DNA of 64,000 nucleotides from Caenorhabditis remanei (GCF_010183535.1 NC_071333.1:4462587-4526586), one strand, 5' to 3'. Positions 43,373 to 54,557 are shown, counted from the first letter of the stretch. Translations and numbers: made by a program. Notes: generated by a model not told the origin, from the sequence alone.

Positions 43373-44515
43373 TTTTCTGAAACATGATTGAAACTTTTTC
43401 TCTATAAACTACTATGAGAGCGTTAATCACAAAATGTGGAAACTAAAGCTACCTTATTAACCTGATTATATTAACAATACACGATTTTTTAGCTTCCGGG
43501 ACACTTAGTTTTATTCTTTAAATTTTCATCTGTAATAAAATTAACTGCAATGAAGGCGAATCACTAAATGCATAGATTCGTTGTATCTCGAAAGTTTTTC
43601 CTTTCAATTTTCTCACAAATCCTCAAAAAATTTCTAATACATTGAAACACCGACATCGACATCGCAACCGTTCCCATGCGACCTCTAGAGCTTCATCCTT
43701 TTCCGGTCTGCTCACGTTTTCTTTCACTATACTACATCATCTTTCATCCGTTTTCAGTTTTTTTTACACATTTGTTTCAACTTCGGACACTTAATTAAAT
43801 TAGCAAGTGTTTCTAATAATCAATATTCTAACTTGGGAATGAATATGTGTGTCACGCGAAATTTTCTTCTATATTTTGGTGTCAGATAGTCCTGACCCAT
43901 ACAAGAACATTTAAATTGAAGTGATATGAATAGGTGAAGATGCAGAGAAAAATATTGCTAACTGGATCACTCTCCTACATATTTGTGAAACTACAATTAC
44001 TATAAAACAGGATTAAAAAATGAGCAGTTCTCATGATATCACAAAATGGCCATTTTCAAAAAATGTATTCGTTAGATCATGTCTATATAATTTTTCCAGC
44101 TAAATAAAGTGGATCTTCATTTTCAATTACATAAGTCACAATCTATTTAAGAGGCTTATTCTCACTTTTTCAGTTTTTCAAATCTCTTCCACGTATTCGT
44201 TTGAGTTGAATACAAAAAACCAATGTATGCGTTTCGTGATAAGAGTTTGTCAGAAATTTAAGTTATTTTAATCCCAAAAGTTGGTGTAATGAAGTTTGTC
44301 AATCTTGTCCTAAGTTTAACTATACGCGTACGCGGAATGGAGAAATATAAACTGAACAAGTGAGACGTAACAAAATGTTGTCAGCATTAAAAGTGCTGTT
44401 ATTGAAAATTTCTCAGAACAAATGTTTAGAGAAATTACTAAAAGATTCATTCTATTCCGGCTACATCTTGAGCAGCTAACTATGTTTATATTTGAAAAAC
44501 ACAATTTATTTTCAG
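43373..44515. other. Intergenic stretch with diverged repeat copies
   Basis: About 43550-43800 repeats part of the ORF at 43169-43372. About 44018-44240 is a diverged copy of the centre and inner arm of the palindrome at 56326-57043 (shared CTCATGATATCACAAAATGG-like and TTCCACGTATT blocks). No gene recognised. Confidence 0.45.
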
Positions 44516-44707
44516 ATGCCTTTCCACCGAAGAACTCGAGAAGGCAGAAGAAGCAAGATTCGCAACAATCGACACAAAACAAAATCGTTAGAATCCATCA
44601 AAACCGTCGCTTGCCAAATAATGGTGCTCCTCGGCTCCGTTCTGTCCATGTTGTTCATTTGCCTTCTCCCATTCTGGATATTCCGTTATATTGCTAACAT
44701 GATGTAG
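44516..44707 (+). CDS. Small basic single-pass membrane protein
   Basis: Unspliced 63-residue ORF whose ATG directly follows TTTTCAG (trans-splice type). A strongly basic N-terminal half (RRTREGRRSKIRNNRHKTK) precedes a membrane span (MVLLGSVLSMLFICLLPFWI) and the short end RYIANMM. An in-frame upstream ATG at 44492 lies before the acceptor and is unlikely to be used. AATAAAAG near 44838 fits the 3' end. Family not recognised. Its layout (basic cytosolic head, C-terminal membrane span) parallels the protein at 41939-42157. Confidence 0.65.
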   Translation: MPFHRRTREGRRSKIRNNRHKTKSLESIKTVACQIMVLLGSVLSMLFICLLPFWIFRYIANMM

Positions 44708-45286
44708 AAGTCTGGAATGTGGCGCAAAGAGTTCAACTGATGTCACATCTACATAGAAATAGCTTTTTGAATTTCCTATAGCCTCTGTTCTTGACGTCAA
44801 TTTATGGTCTGTCAGAATTTGTTAGATCTTTATACAAATAAAAGTTTGACTTATATTAGAAAACACGTTTTCTCACGCCTACTTTGTTCATGTGATTAGC
44901 GATGTGTTTCCGAGCGTCTGAAAATACTCAAAAAATGTGTTTACCGAAAATGGATTGACGTACTTTACGCATAAATAATTTCGATTTATTTGGTCAACTG
45001 ACTTTCTGCAAAAAATGTGATCAGTGACGCTGAGGCAACAATGCAAACACTACTCCCACGGTTCAGTGCAGTGGATTCAAGTCAACCCACTATCATAAAT
45101 GTTTTTAAGTTATCCTTTATCTCTCAGTCGCAGAATATTGGTATCAAAGAGCTTTTTTTTTTGAGAAAAATAAAACGATCAATGAGCAAAAACATTTTCA
45201 ACTAACTGAAAAACAATTTGGAAAAGAAAACATTGAGTAAAAATATAACACAAAAAAGGAAAACAGGTCAAAACCTTCAACGTTAC

Positions 45287-45750
45287 CTGAATTCCCAAAA
45301 TTCGTATCCGTTTTGAAACTCATCCCAGTTCCATATAATATCTCGTTTCTGTTTGACTTGATATGCTATGGAAATGGGTTGAGCTTTTGTCAACTGGAGC
45401 GGAATATGTTAGAAGTGAATAGACAACCACCGACAGCTTCGTAGTAGGTGTATGAACTCCCAAGTGCAAATATAATTTGAAAAGACAAAATGAAGAAAGA
45501 GAGAGGAACGAGCCGAATACTTCATCAAAAATTGTTTTATCTTGTAGACTTTGTCCTTTTACTTTCCCACTCCCAGTAATAATTTCCGTTTTGTGAGAAA
45601 GACTGCAAGCTTGTCCTGTGATTGAACTTTTCACGCTGAGCATCCAATTTCCGGTTGAGATGTTTGGTCTCCACTATTGAGAAGATAATCTCGCGGCGTA
45701 AAAGTAGGGGGAAGAGCATATCTGTAATCACAGGTTGCATATCCACGGAA
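45287..45750 (-). other. Candidate coding exons, gene unresolved
   Basis: Segment 45393-45287 is bounded by TTCCGCTCCAG and GTAACG and reads LTKAQPISIAYQVKQKRDII then WNWDEFQNGYEFWEF. Segment 45730-45550 reads SLQSFSQNGNYYWEWE, a similar aromatic motif, suggesting a duplicated exon. Phases of the two do not match and another frame also reads well in places, so this is either a decaying gene or one with exons missed. The aromatic NGYxFWEW pattern was not matched to a family. Confidence 0.3.
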
Positions 45751-48039
45751 ACTGGCTCTTATTTGTATTCAAACAAGAATAGGTATCTTATGGAAAAGTG
45801 TCATTCTTGAAAATACAAAACACGACTTGGAGATCTGAACTGTTTTTCTTCAAACCCCAAATAATGGTTATGTTTCAGTACGATCCCAGTCTATGCATCA
45901 CAGAAAATCTTCCGTTATTCATTATTGCACTTAATCCTTATTCAAAGATGATTTCCTTTGAAAATTGAAAACAAGATTTGCACACGTGATATGTTTTTAT
46001 ATCATGTAATCTCATCCGAGCTGTGAGGATTCAAAGTGATACGGCTTACAAAAAGCATGATGGATAATCTGTCTACTTCACTGAATACATAATCTGCATA
46101 AGCTTTAAGAGAAGACGTTAGCTGGTACGAAAGTAGGCGTGTCCTACTCTCACAATCTGTGTCTCACGTCTTGAGACTCTCAATGTTTACCGGCGAGAAT
46201 GTTTTTATTTCATTCTATACCAAGATGTCTATGTGAGGAGACGTCGAAAATGTTTTTCCTATTTTTCTGAAATTCTAATTTTTTTTAATTATTTATTTTC
46301 ATTACTGTAAGTTACATTTCAAAAACTTCATACGTCTTAAAATAATCATTTTTAGGGTTTTTGTGGCATGACGGGTTGCGTGTTCTTTGCCGGGTGGAAG
46401 TATTAGAGGTAAGTTGCGAAAGCAAAACATAAATTGCCAAGATTATGCCATTCCAGGTTGTTGAAGAAATTTCCATGTGGGACAGTATAAGAAGAGGCAG
46501 CATTGAGTCGGAGTGGTTTAGATGGAGTAAGTCTAGTTTTACATCATAAGATTCAGCGCTTTCAAAATTTCCTACATATTCTGTTATTCCGATGGCAAAA
46601 CCGAGAAGCAAGAATTTTACACTGTTTCTTTTTCGATAAAATTATTGTCTCAATTCCAGAATAGCGGATTTTAAAGTCAATAGTCGAAGAAACTAGGAAT
46701 AAGGGTATAAGCCAGGACAAATTCTTCAGTTTTTCTCACAGTCTGAGAATCTCAGAGTAATAACTCTTATCTTTTTTAGTAATGTAAGTCCCCTAATGTT
46801 TTCAGTGTCCCTTGGTGTTTTTATGTTTTGAAATAAAGGCAAATTTTTTGATCATGTTTGGAATACAAAAAAAACTCTAAAATGATTCTGAACTATATTT
46901 TTTTGTAGAATCGTTGGATTAGTTCAAAAGATTGTTCTTGCAGTAGAGATTCATTTTTCCGTGGTTTACCACGCTTGTGGTTCTAATAATATTCTTGAAC
47001 TCAATTTTCATGACATTTTCATAACATTTAATTGGAAAAATTATTACAGAATCATCACCACAAGCACCAAAACAAGGATTTTTGAATGTTTAAATATTAA
47101 TAATAATTTTCTATTCTTCAAATAAATTTTTTTTAAAGATTACTTGCTTTCAATTCTCTTACTCAGGGTTTCAAATCAGTTGCTTATCGTGTCGTTTTTC
47201 AGACAAAAGGTTTTCTTTGACAACGAACATAAACTTTTTCTCCCCAGGCATAGTTTGCGGCCGGCCAGTGACTTTGTTACTTTCACGGAAAAAAGGACAA
47301 CAACCTGGTAGCGTTTCTAATCCAGTTGGCAAAACAATCATGATTATTCTGAACTAAGCAAAAGTTCTACTTACGTAGTTTCTTCAATATCAGGATGATC
47401 ACGAGGAGATCAAAATGTAGATGTGTTACCAACTTCAGTTTTATCAGAGCCTATTGATTAATCTTTTGTAGCTTCGTTGGGATTCTGCTCTGAAGAGTAT
47501 AATTTCTTGCGCCACTTAAGTTTCACCAGATGGGATGGTGAGAATAAATTCAAATGTGCATCTCTTGTTGCTTTGGAAACGTTCCGGGGCTACACGTAGT
47601 ATATGTCAGTTTCCGCTCCGAAATATAAAGTTGTGACAAAAGCTCATTGAAGCGAATCCTGGGGTCACGGAGGAAACCAGATTAACAAACTTCTAAAAAC
47701 TTAATGAGCACATTAACAAAGACTGAAGGGAAATTGGAAAAAGGTACACTTTAAAATTGGGTCTCCATACTCATGAACAACAGTAGATATAAAAAGATGG
47801 ATAAAAATTAATTTCAGAATACACAATTCAATTGGACTACTTTGAAGAAGCAGTTTGCCTCTGTTGTAATCTCCTATAGATCATATGTATATGTATTTAT
47901 ATTAACTTGTCCAAAGCGTAAAAATCTTGTGTTTAAGCATATTTGATCTACACTGATCTACCTAGTCTCTTTTTTTGATCTATAAAGACTGCGCGGCACC
48001 GCGTGCTCCTTTCTGTTTTTCTTTTTGCCTTCCTCAGAT
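45751..48039. other. Intergenic stretch
   Basis: A minus-strand ORF (46312-46611) contains a plausible short membrane segment but starts at a non-ATG codon and lacks splice support, so it is not called. The rest is AT-rich without recognised features. Confidence 0.4.
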
Positions 48040-48772
48040 CAGAGTGCGGCCCCGGGTACCCGAGACCCGGGTCTACCCGGGTAATTCTACCCGAATCCGG
48101 GTTTTGAGACTCGGGTAACCCTGGTTCTTGGTTCGGGTACCCGGGATAACCCGGGTATACCCGGATCGAGTAATACCCGGGCCGGGTAACCCGGGTACCC
48201 GGGTATTACCCGACCCGGGTATTACCCGGGTCGGGTACCCGGGTACTTGCGTAGCCAGAATCGCAAATTGTTTTGAGTTTTAAACGATTGTGAGGTATAC
48301 AGTATACTATGAAATGCAAAAAGACCAACATTCACAATATCCGGTGCAAAAAATCTAAAGCGACATCCGGTTTGGCCTGGATTAAAAATTGGTATAATTT
48401 TTTTAAACACATTTTTTGAAAATTTCCCAAGAGTAAAAGTGCTTAAATAGTTATAGTAAAAATGCTTAAATTATCATACATATTCAACTTTTGATTGAAT
48501 TTTAATTATTTAGTCAAAAACTTTTTTTTCCAAAAAAATTTCTAAAACATGTTTCAAAACGGGCCGCGCGGGCCGGGTCGGGCTGCCGGCCGAACCGGGC
48601 CGGCCCGTGACAAGGTAATCGTCAGGAATAACAAATATCCAAAAGTGGCGATACCCGACCCGGGTAATACCCGCCCCGGGTTTACCCGGGTCGGGTTTCG
48701 TTCTACCAGGGTATTTGTCAATCCCGGATCCCCGGGTGTCACCCGGGTTTTTGAGCCCGGGGCCGCACTCTG
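48040..48772. mobile_element. 733-bp hAT-type non-autonomous element with CCCGGGTA arrays
   Basis: Flanked by an exact 8-bp direct repeat CCTCAGAT (48032-48039 and 48773-48780). The 17-bp terminal inverted repeat CAGAGTGCGGCCCCGGG begins with the CAG typical of hAT elements. Both ends are filled with CCCGGGTA/TACCCGGG repeats, giving a striking GC-rich island in AT-rich DNA, and the centre is AT-rich. No transposase. The ORFs on both strands at 48549-48799 only follow the palindromic repeats. Confidence 0.88.
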
Positions 48773-49531
48773 CCTCAGATTTCGGGACCCCTGATTCATT
48801 CTATTCCCTTATTCACTGATTCTCGCCCCGTTTTATTTTCCGTTATCCTCATTGTATTCCCTTTATTAGCTCCCCTGATAAAGACTATTTTAAATCACTG
48901 TTGTTCCTTGCTCCTCATGCTACCTGGCAATGGACACAAACGTCTCAGTTTCCAATAAGAATATGTTTTCAAAAACCCAGTACCCCACTGTCCAACATCT
49001 TCCGAGCATAAGACAAAACACCTTCTTATCTGATGTTAGGAAATCATAAGAACACAAAGAAAAAATTAAGAAACGTGAGATAATTCTCACATCAGTCATC
49101 CAATTTTTACATAAATCTTCATTATTTTCACTAAGTGTGTGAGATACGGAGCTGTTAGTGTGAAATTAATTCTGATTTTCTGATTTTCGAACAATGATTA
49201 CTACAATATTAGAAACGAAAAAAATGACCAAATCTAAAAAAGATAACTTCAAAAAAACCGAATTCTAGGGGAAAAGACAAAACATCGGTTTATGATTGAA
49301 AAAGTTGGATTGAACTCGCGACACAAAAACCGAAATTAATGGAGGAAGATGTTATACAGTGCGCGTCATAAGTTTATGCCACCCCCTAAATCAGGGGTTT
49401 CTGTAAAAACAAAAAGTTTTCGAAAAAAATGATTAATGCCATTAAATTCAGCGCCTAAAAAACCTGATTTACCAAATTTTCAGACATGTACCACCATTTT
49501 TACGGCAGAACGCTTTACTGACTTTACTGAC
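48773..49531. other. Spacer
   Basis: GTGCGCGTCATAAGTTTATG near 49360, followed by CCACCCCC, resembles the end of a Tc1/mariner-type repeat, but no partner end was found. No gene recognised. Confidence 0.35.
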
Positions 49532-50054
49532 TTCAACCAAATTTAGCTGTGTTTCGCCCCAAATATCACGGCACCTGAACATCACTCTTAGCCAGCGATC
49601 CGTGGCCGAGTGGTGAGTGCGTCTGTCTATGAAGCACGCTATGCAGGTTCGACCCCGTTTTTTCAAACTTTTTTTGTTTTTTCTATTCTTCCTTATTTTT
49701 TACTTTTTGAGCCTTTTTTCTATTACATCTAACCAAAACTGCGCCGTGAGTATTTTATATCCGTCTTGTCGTAGATAATATCGCTGACGGTACTTCTAAT
49801 TCGCTTAACTTCCAAATTACTTCATGTGATTCAGAACCGTTCGCAGTTTTGGTTAGATGTAATGAAAAAACGGCTCAAAAAGTAAAAAATAAGGAAGAAT
49901 AGGAAAAACAAAAAAAGTTTTAAAAAACGGGGGTCGAACCAGCATAGCGTGCTTCATAGACAGACGCACTCACCACTCGGCCACGGATCGCTGGCCGAGA
50001 GTGATGTTCAGGTGCCGTGATATTTGGAGCAAAACACAGCTAAATTTGGGTGAA
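49532..50054. repeat. Palindromic element with a tRNA-like sequence in each arm
   Basis: Arms 49532-49743 and 49842-50054 are inverted copies. Each contains the same tRNA-like block (49595-49657 plus strand; 49929-49990 minus strand) with D-arm-like GTGGCCGAGTGGTGAGTGC and B-box-like GCAGGTTCGACCCC, followed by a T-run that could act as a Pol III terminator. The D-arm block matches the tRNA-like target of the 8.3-kb transposon. Confidence 0.8.
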
Positions 50055-50098
50055 AAATCGAGTAAATTACATGTATTAAGTTTGCATTTTCAGACTAG

Positions 50099-50340
50099 AA
50101 TATCTGGATTCTGGAGGCCATTCAGCAATTTTTGAAAACTGATTTCCCATTAAAATTCGATTGTCTATCGATTGCGCTAGGTCTTGTTTCTGAACTCCAC
50201 GGTCAGTTTAGACCATTCCCTAGTGAATCAAGAGATACTCATTTCGTTTATTGTCATTTCCAGTGCGTGCTAAAATTTCACTATATGTACAAAAGGCTCA
50301 AAATCAAATTCAGACCAAATCAAAAGAAGGCGTTCATTAA
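50099..50340 (+). CDS. Hypothetical two-exon fragment
   Basis: Exon-like segments 50099-50201 and 50264-50340 with donor GGTCAGT and acceptor TTTCCAG join in phase 1. They read ILEAIQQFLKTDFPLKF then VRAKISLYVQKAQNQIQTK. A start codon is missing, and the second segment is also open in another frame. It lies against the palindrome end and may be a gene remnant. Confidence 0.25.
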
Positions 50341-50964
50341 ATATTTCAAAGAATGCTGATTCAATGGGTTAGTTGGAATTTCGAAACATTTATGTGTGCT
50401 GCTCTGATTTTATATACTCAACTGTTTCAAATTTGAACATCGAGATGCGATAAAGATCAATTTGGGAAGAGTGAACTCGTGTACGAGGTTCAGTTACACC
50501 AGTCTAACGAAGTCAAAATATAGAAAACAGTTTTAAAATCTGTGATATGTGATAATAGCAGATCATCTCTTTTTAAGATTCTGAATGCTAGAATTTCAAA
50601 ACGTAAAACAGTACACAATTCCACTTCTTAATAGCGTTGTAATTTTATTCTACTTTTTTTAAAAGATATTTTTGGCGTTGTCCAACTTTTTTAATGCAAA
50701 CTGAAGTTTTTACCTTGTAAAAACCCACAAAGTTTGCCCCCCTGCCAATTATAGCAGGTTTATAATTTTTTCCTCAATTGTTCAGAACTCTTTGTTTCTG
50801 TGTTATGCTCCTCTTTTCAATATGTACTTTAACTTTGGTTCTGTTAAAAAGTGCAACATCACTTCAGCTGACACAGTCCCTAGACGGCTGTCTGGATGAA
50901 AATCGTAGTCGGGTGATAACTCTCGTGCTAATTATGCTCGGAGACGTACAAGTTATGCGTCGTG

Positions 50965-50978
50965 TGCGCATTGCGCAT
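50965..50978. promoter_or_regulatory. Conserved TGCGCAT direct repeat, copy 2
   Basis: TGCGCATTGCGCAT, 83 nt before the ATG at 51062, identical to 20877-20890. See that entry. Confidence 0.5.
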
Positions 50979-51061
50979 TTCCTCTGTTTTCTTTACGTAT
51001 CTTCATTCTTTCCATATTATTTAATTTTCTAATTTCTCATATCTTCACAACTCGAATAAAC

Positions 51062-51497
51062 ATGTCAATCTCCGGTGATAACGATGATATCGAAATGGCA
51101 GTGATGGACTCTGAAGTAAGTAAGATAAAGTGATTGGGATTATTGATACAAAATAAAACATTAAAAAAATGCAATTTCCAGGATCAACCACTCCTTCAAC
51201 CTCAATTGCGAACAGCGAAAAATCGGGTCCCAATACTCAAAAGGCTGAACGATGAACAACAATTGAATCTTCTCATGGTGACGTGAGTGATGATAATTAT
51301 ATGTTTCGTGTAAGAATGTGCTCCTCTTTAGGTTGATTGCCGTCCTTTTGCTCGGCGCCTCGATCGGATATCTCTGGGTATTTCTGGCAGGGGGATTTTC
51401 GGGAACTGGCGAAGTTCTCATCGATGAGAAAGAACATCGTTTGGTGATGGAGCTGCGCCGTAACCTCACTCGGAGTGAGGGAAAGATGCTCATGTGA
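51062..51497 (+). CDS. Small single-pass membrane protein with dileucine sorting signal (full-length copy)
   Basis: Three exons (51062-51115, 51182-51282, 51332-51497) encode 106 residues; the first two exons are the same size as in the paralogue at 20973-21311. The cytosolic head carries EDQPLL (residues 18-23), a textbook [DE]xxxL[LI] adaptor-binding signal. The membrane span is roughly residues 48-72 (LIAVLLLGASIGYLWVFLAG), followed by a charged luminal tail containing the sequon NLT and ending SEGKMLM. With the head cytosolic this is a type II protein, probably routed to endosomes or lysosome-related organelles (inference from the signal). Family not recognised. Confidence 0.72.
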
Positions 51498-51589
51498 TGT
51501 TATGTTGACTCAGTTTTTTATTATTATTAAAAGTGAGACAATAAACAAATTAATAAACATTATAAAAATAACTTTGTTTTTGTAATCAT

Positions 51590-51885
51590 CAATTTTCTCC
51601 TCCACGTCGGATATTTAGATATTTATTCGTTTACGTAATCGGATGCTTCATCATCAGTACTGTAGTTCCTCAATAAAATCCAGTTTTTCATGAGAAATAT
51701 CTTGTTTTAAAATCTTTTATTTTTCTTTTCTCAGTCAGATGAAGATTTTGGAAATCTGAATGCTTGATTTGCTCTTCATTTTCACCGTCCCAATACTGTT
51801 CTAATAATTTTTCATCCTCATCCAGAATCAAAACATTCAATTTCCGAGTCCTCGTCATTAAAAGAAAATTCAACTTCCGAACATC
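51590..51885 (-). pseudogene. Relic of the acidic-protein gene
   Basis: Read on the minus strand, broken frames retain KLLEQYWDGENEEQIKHSDF, which corresponds to KLSEQYSESEDEKGIKHSDF in the intact gene at 21928-22872, and other short matches follow. The 5' exons and most of the acidic region are gone. It lies in the same relative position within the duplicated block. Confidence 0.75.
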
Positions 51886-52775
51886 ACCCGTGCATTTCTT
51901 AACTTCATAACTTCATGAGAACTTCACAAGTTGGTAAATTCAAATTGATTCCATCTTTGTTGCTGCAATTTTGAGTAACCATCTGTTTAATTTTTGAACG
52001 TAAACAGCACTCGGAAAGCTTTCTTCAGACTGACTAATTAATGCCATCAAGAACGTCGATCAAAACATTTCAAATTGAAAACGACATAATCTCTTGTTGA
52101 ATCCTTTTGGGAAGTGCCGGCTGACTCATGGAGAACAGAATGAGTTCAAACGCTCAATGTTCAAGAGCAAAAATTGGCATTCAAATTATGAGGAAATGAG
52201 TATTTTCATATTTTGATATACACGCGGAGATTAATGAATTGAGTATCACTTTGTAGAAGTTAGACTAATTGTAAAGCCTCCCACTGCGGAAAATTCTGTT
52301 AGTGCTAGATTCTACCAAATCAAAGTACTCGAAACAAATTGGAGTGTTGAATTAAATGAGATGAAAGTTTGAAATATTCCACGAACATGTGAACTATCAC
52401 AAAGCATCTTTTGGAGTGATACCGGTGCATATATCTTACTACATTTGTATCGAAGTCCAACTCCGTTTACAGGCATCCCCAAGATTTTTGTATGTTCGAA
52501 TCTCCCGTTCCCAGTTGAATTAGTTAACACATACTTCCTCTGAATCGACTTTATTCTCCAAAAATCTATTCAACTTTCAACAAACTTTGTAATTAATACA
52601 GCTTTTTAGCAAACTTGTACGGAATTTAAGGTCAGGAATAGCAGAGTTCAAAATTATAAAATACATTTTCTGAATTACGTGGTTTTTTTCTCTAGAATGC
52701 ACCATGCATGATTCATGTAAATCCAAAAACCCACAATTCTGTACAAGCCTGCTAATTAGCTTTATATTGCATCTC
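51886..52775. other. Spacer inside the duplicated block
   Basis: Contains patches similar to 23900-24830 (for example CTGCTAATTAGCTTT near 52749, also near 24817). Minus-strand ORFs are not supported by splice sites. No gene. Confidence 0.45.
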
Positions 52776-53059
52776 TTATTTGTAAATTCCGAACATGATG
52801 ATGTAGTAGATGAAAACCGCGAGGAATGCACCAAAGATGGTAATTGGAACGCAGGCAAGGCTGGAAAAATGAACTTTTCATAAGGTTAAAATTGCGTATC
52901 ACCCACCGGCATTTCCGTTGTCTTTCAGTTTCTTGGTTCGTTCCAACACTTACAAAAATCTAAAATTCAAAAATAAGTAAAACTGTATTCGGAAGTAAAA
53001 GGATCTACCCGGTTCGCTGGAGCTTGGTTTTGGTTGACAGATGCATTATGAGACGACAT
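52776..53059 (-). CDS. Small tail-TM membrane protein, family member C
   Basis: Three exons (53059-53009, 52959-52907, 52860-52776) encode 62 residues; phases 0 and 2 as in members A and B. N-terminus MSSHNASVNQNQAPANR, middle exon with TNQETERQRKCR, and last exon CVPITIFGAFLAVFIYYIIM ending FGIYK. Nearest relative is member A, created with it by the segmental duplication. The shared ETERQR and C-(V/I)-P-(V/I) positions are the best family markers. Function unknown. Confidence 0.7.
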
Positions 53060-54557
53060 CGTAATAACCTAAAAAGAAACAATTTATATAAGAGAAACTG
53101 ACGAATCCAAAAATATTATTAAAACTGCAGAGCCTCAAATAGAAGGATGAATGAAGAAAATACCAAAAATGAGAGTGGGTGGTTCTTCCGGAGAAAAGAG
53201 TGTAAACTGAAATAAGTACTCACGGCAGACTGACGCACGCGGTAACTCCTAAAAGAGTTGATAATGAGTAAAAAGATTAACGAGTACACTCTTGTTTTTG
53301 AGTTAGATTGAAAAGTAGAAACGAAAACTGATCTCAACTGATCACTTCTCATAATAAATCATGTTTTGAACTACAAAATACAAGTCCAGAGGAATCGAAA
53401 TAAAAGTGACTAATTTTATTGATGAATGATATCATTCAGAGAGGGTAAACTCATATGGGAAATATAATGAATGCGATTACAAATGCATTGATTGAAAACT
53501 TATTTTAGAAACTGACAAAAACAACTTCTCGAGCTCAAAAATCTTCTCACTTTTGATCTAACCTCATACAGTCTCCGTTCAAACTCTCAGAGCAAAACAG
53601 TGAATCACTTCGATTTTGCATCGTTTTTCTGTCGCAATCTCACAACTGGATCACTCTGGTGATTGCCAGTTCTTCCTGGCTTCTCTGTACCTGTATTTTC
53701 AGGTTATCAAAGTTTTTCAGCTAAAAATCACGAAAAACTTTGTCAAGCCCATGACTCAAGTTTTGATGCGGACTACACTTCACCTCAACAAATGAAACTG
53801 AAAATTTCCACAAATGATACCAATTGTCATTCCCAGAAGTTCCAGTCAAGTTGTCTTCGGTTTTACGTTCTTCGAATTAACTTGTAAATGACCCGCTTTT
53901 TTCTGCATGTGTGTTTACGTGCTTTATGGACTTGTTCTTAATTATATTTTTCAAGTAAATTTTTCAAGTAAGAAATACTAACAACAACATTTCTACCGGA
54001 AAAAAAACTTTCTAAAACATAGTCTGGCATACAACTTAGTATTTTTATCATTTATATGACAATAAGAAATGGTGAATAAAAAAGGAACAAACTGAATAAT
54101 ATACTCAACCTGCAAATAAAGCTGTGATATCAAATTAGTTTAGTTTCATATTAGAAGCAAATACTTACTTTCTACAAAACTGCTAAGTCAAAGACATATT
54201 TTAATTTTGAATCTTTTCTGATTTGTTTTTCAAATTCCCTCTCTTTCGAATCAGACTACATACCTTTGTGATTCATTCGAATTTCCAGAAACCAGAAAAA
54301 AACCGATTCGAACCTTTTGCACCTTGCTACAACTGAAAGTCAGAAAAAACACATCGATCAAATGTATTCTGATGATTTGCCTACTAAATAGACTTCTCAT
54401 AAATTTGTATTCAAGTAAAAAATTTATTCAACATTCGAAAACAGCCAAATGATCAGAATTAACTGCACAAAAAACTTGAAGTAATCTGAGAACTACTTAA
54501 CAAGAAATTTAAAATGGAAGGGAAAAAAGAAACATTGTTTGAAAATGTTATGTAGAT
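53060..54557. other. Intergenic stretch
   Basis: Upstream side of member C up to about 53500. A plus-strand ORF at 53663-53887 includes a TTTTCAG acceptor (53692-53702), but no partner exon was found. No gene recognised beyond this. Confidence 0.4.

Larger units (their letters stand above)
50846..53500. repeat. Segmental duplication, copy 2 (2.7 kb)
   Basis: Counterpart of 20756-25560. It keeps an intact dileucine-type gene (51062-51497) and tail-TM member C (52776-53059), while the acidic gene between them is reduced to a ~300-bp relic at 51590-51885. Homology continues past the tail-TM gene through TGACGCACGCG to about 53500. Confidence 0.85.

Noticed and set aside
46312..46611. 99-residue minus-strand ORF with a weak membrane segment
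   Set aside because: It starts at a non-ATG codon, with no acceptor and no polyadenylation signal in place.
48549..48799. Two overlapping 81-residue ORFs on opposite strands
   Set aside because: They arise from the self-complementary CCCGGGTA arrays of the hAT-type element.
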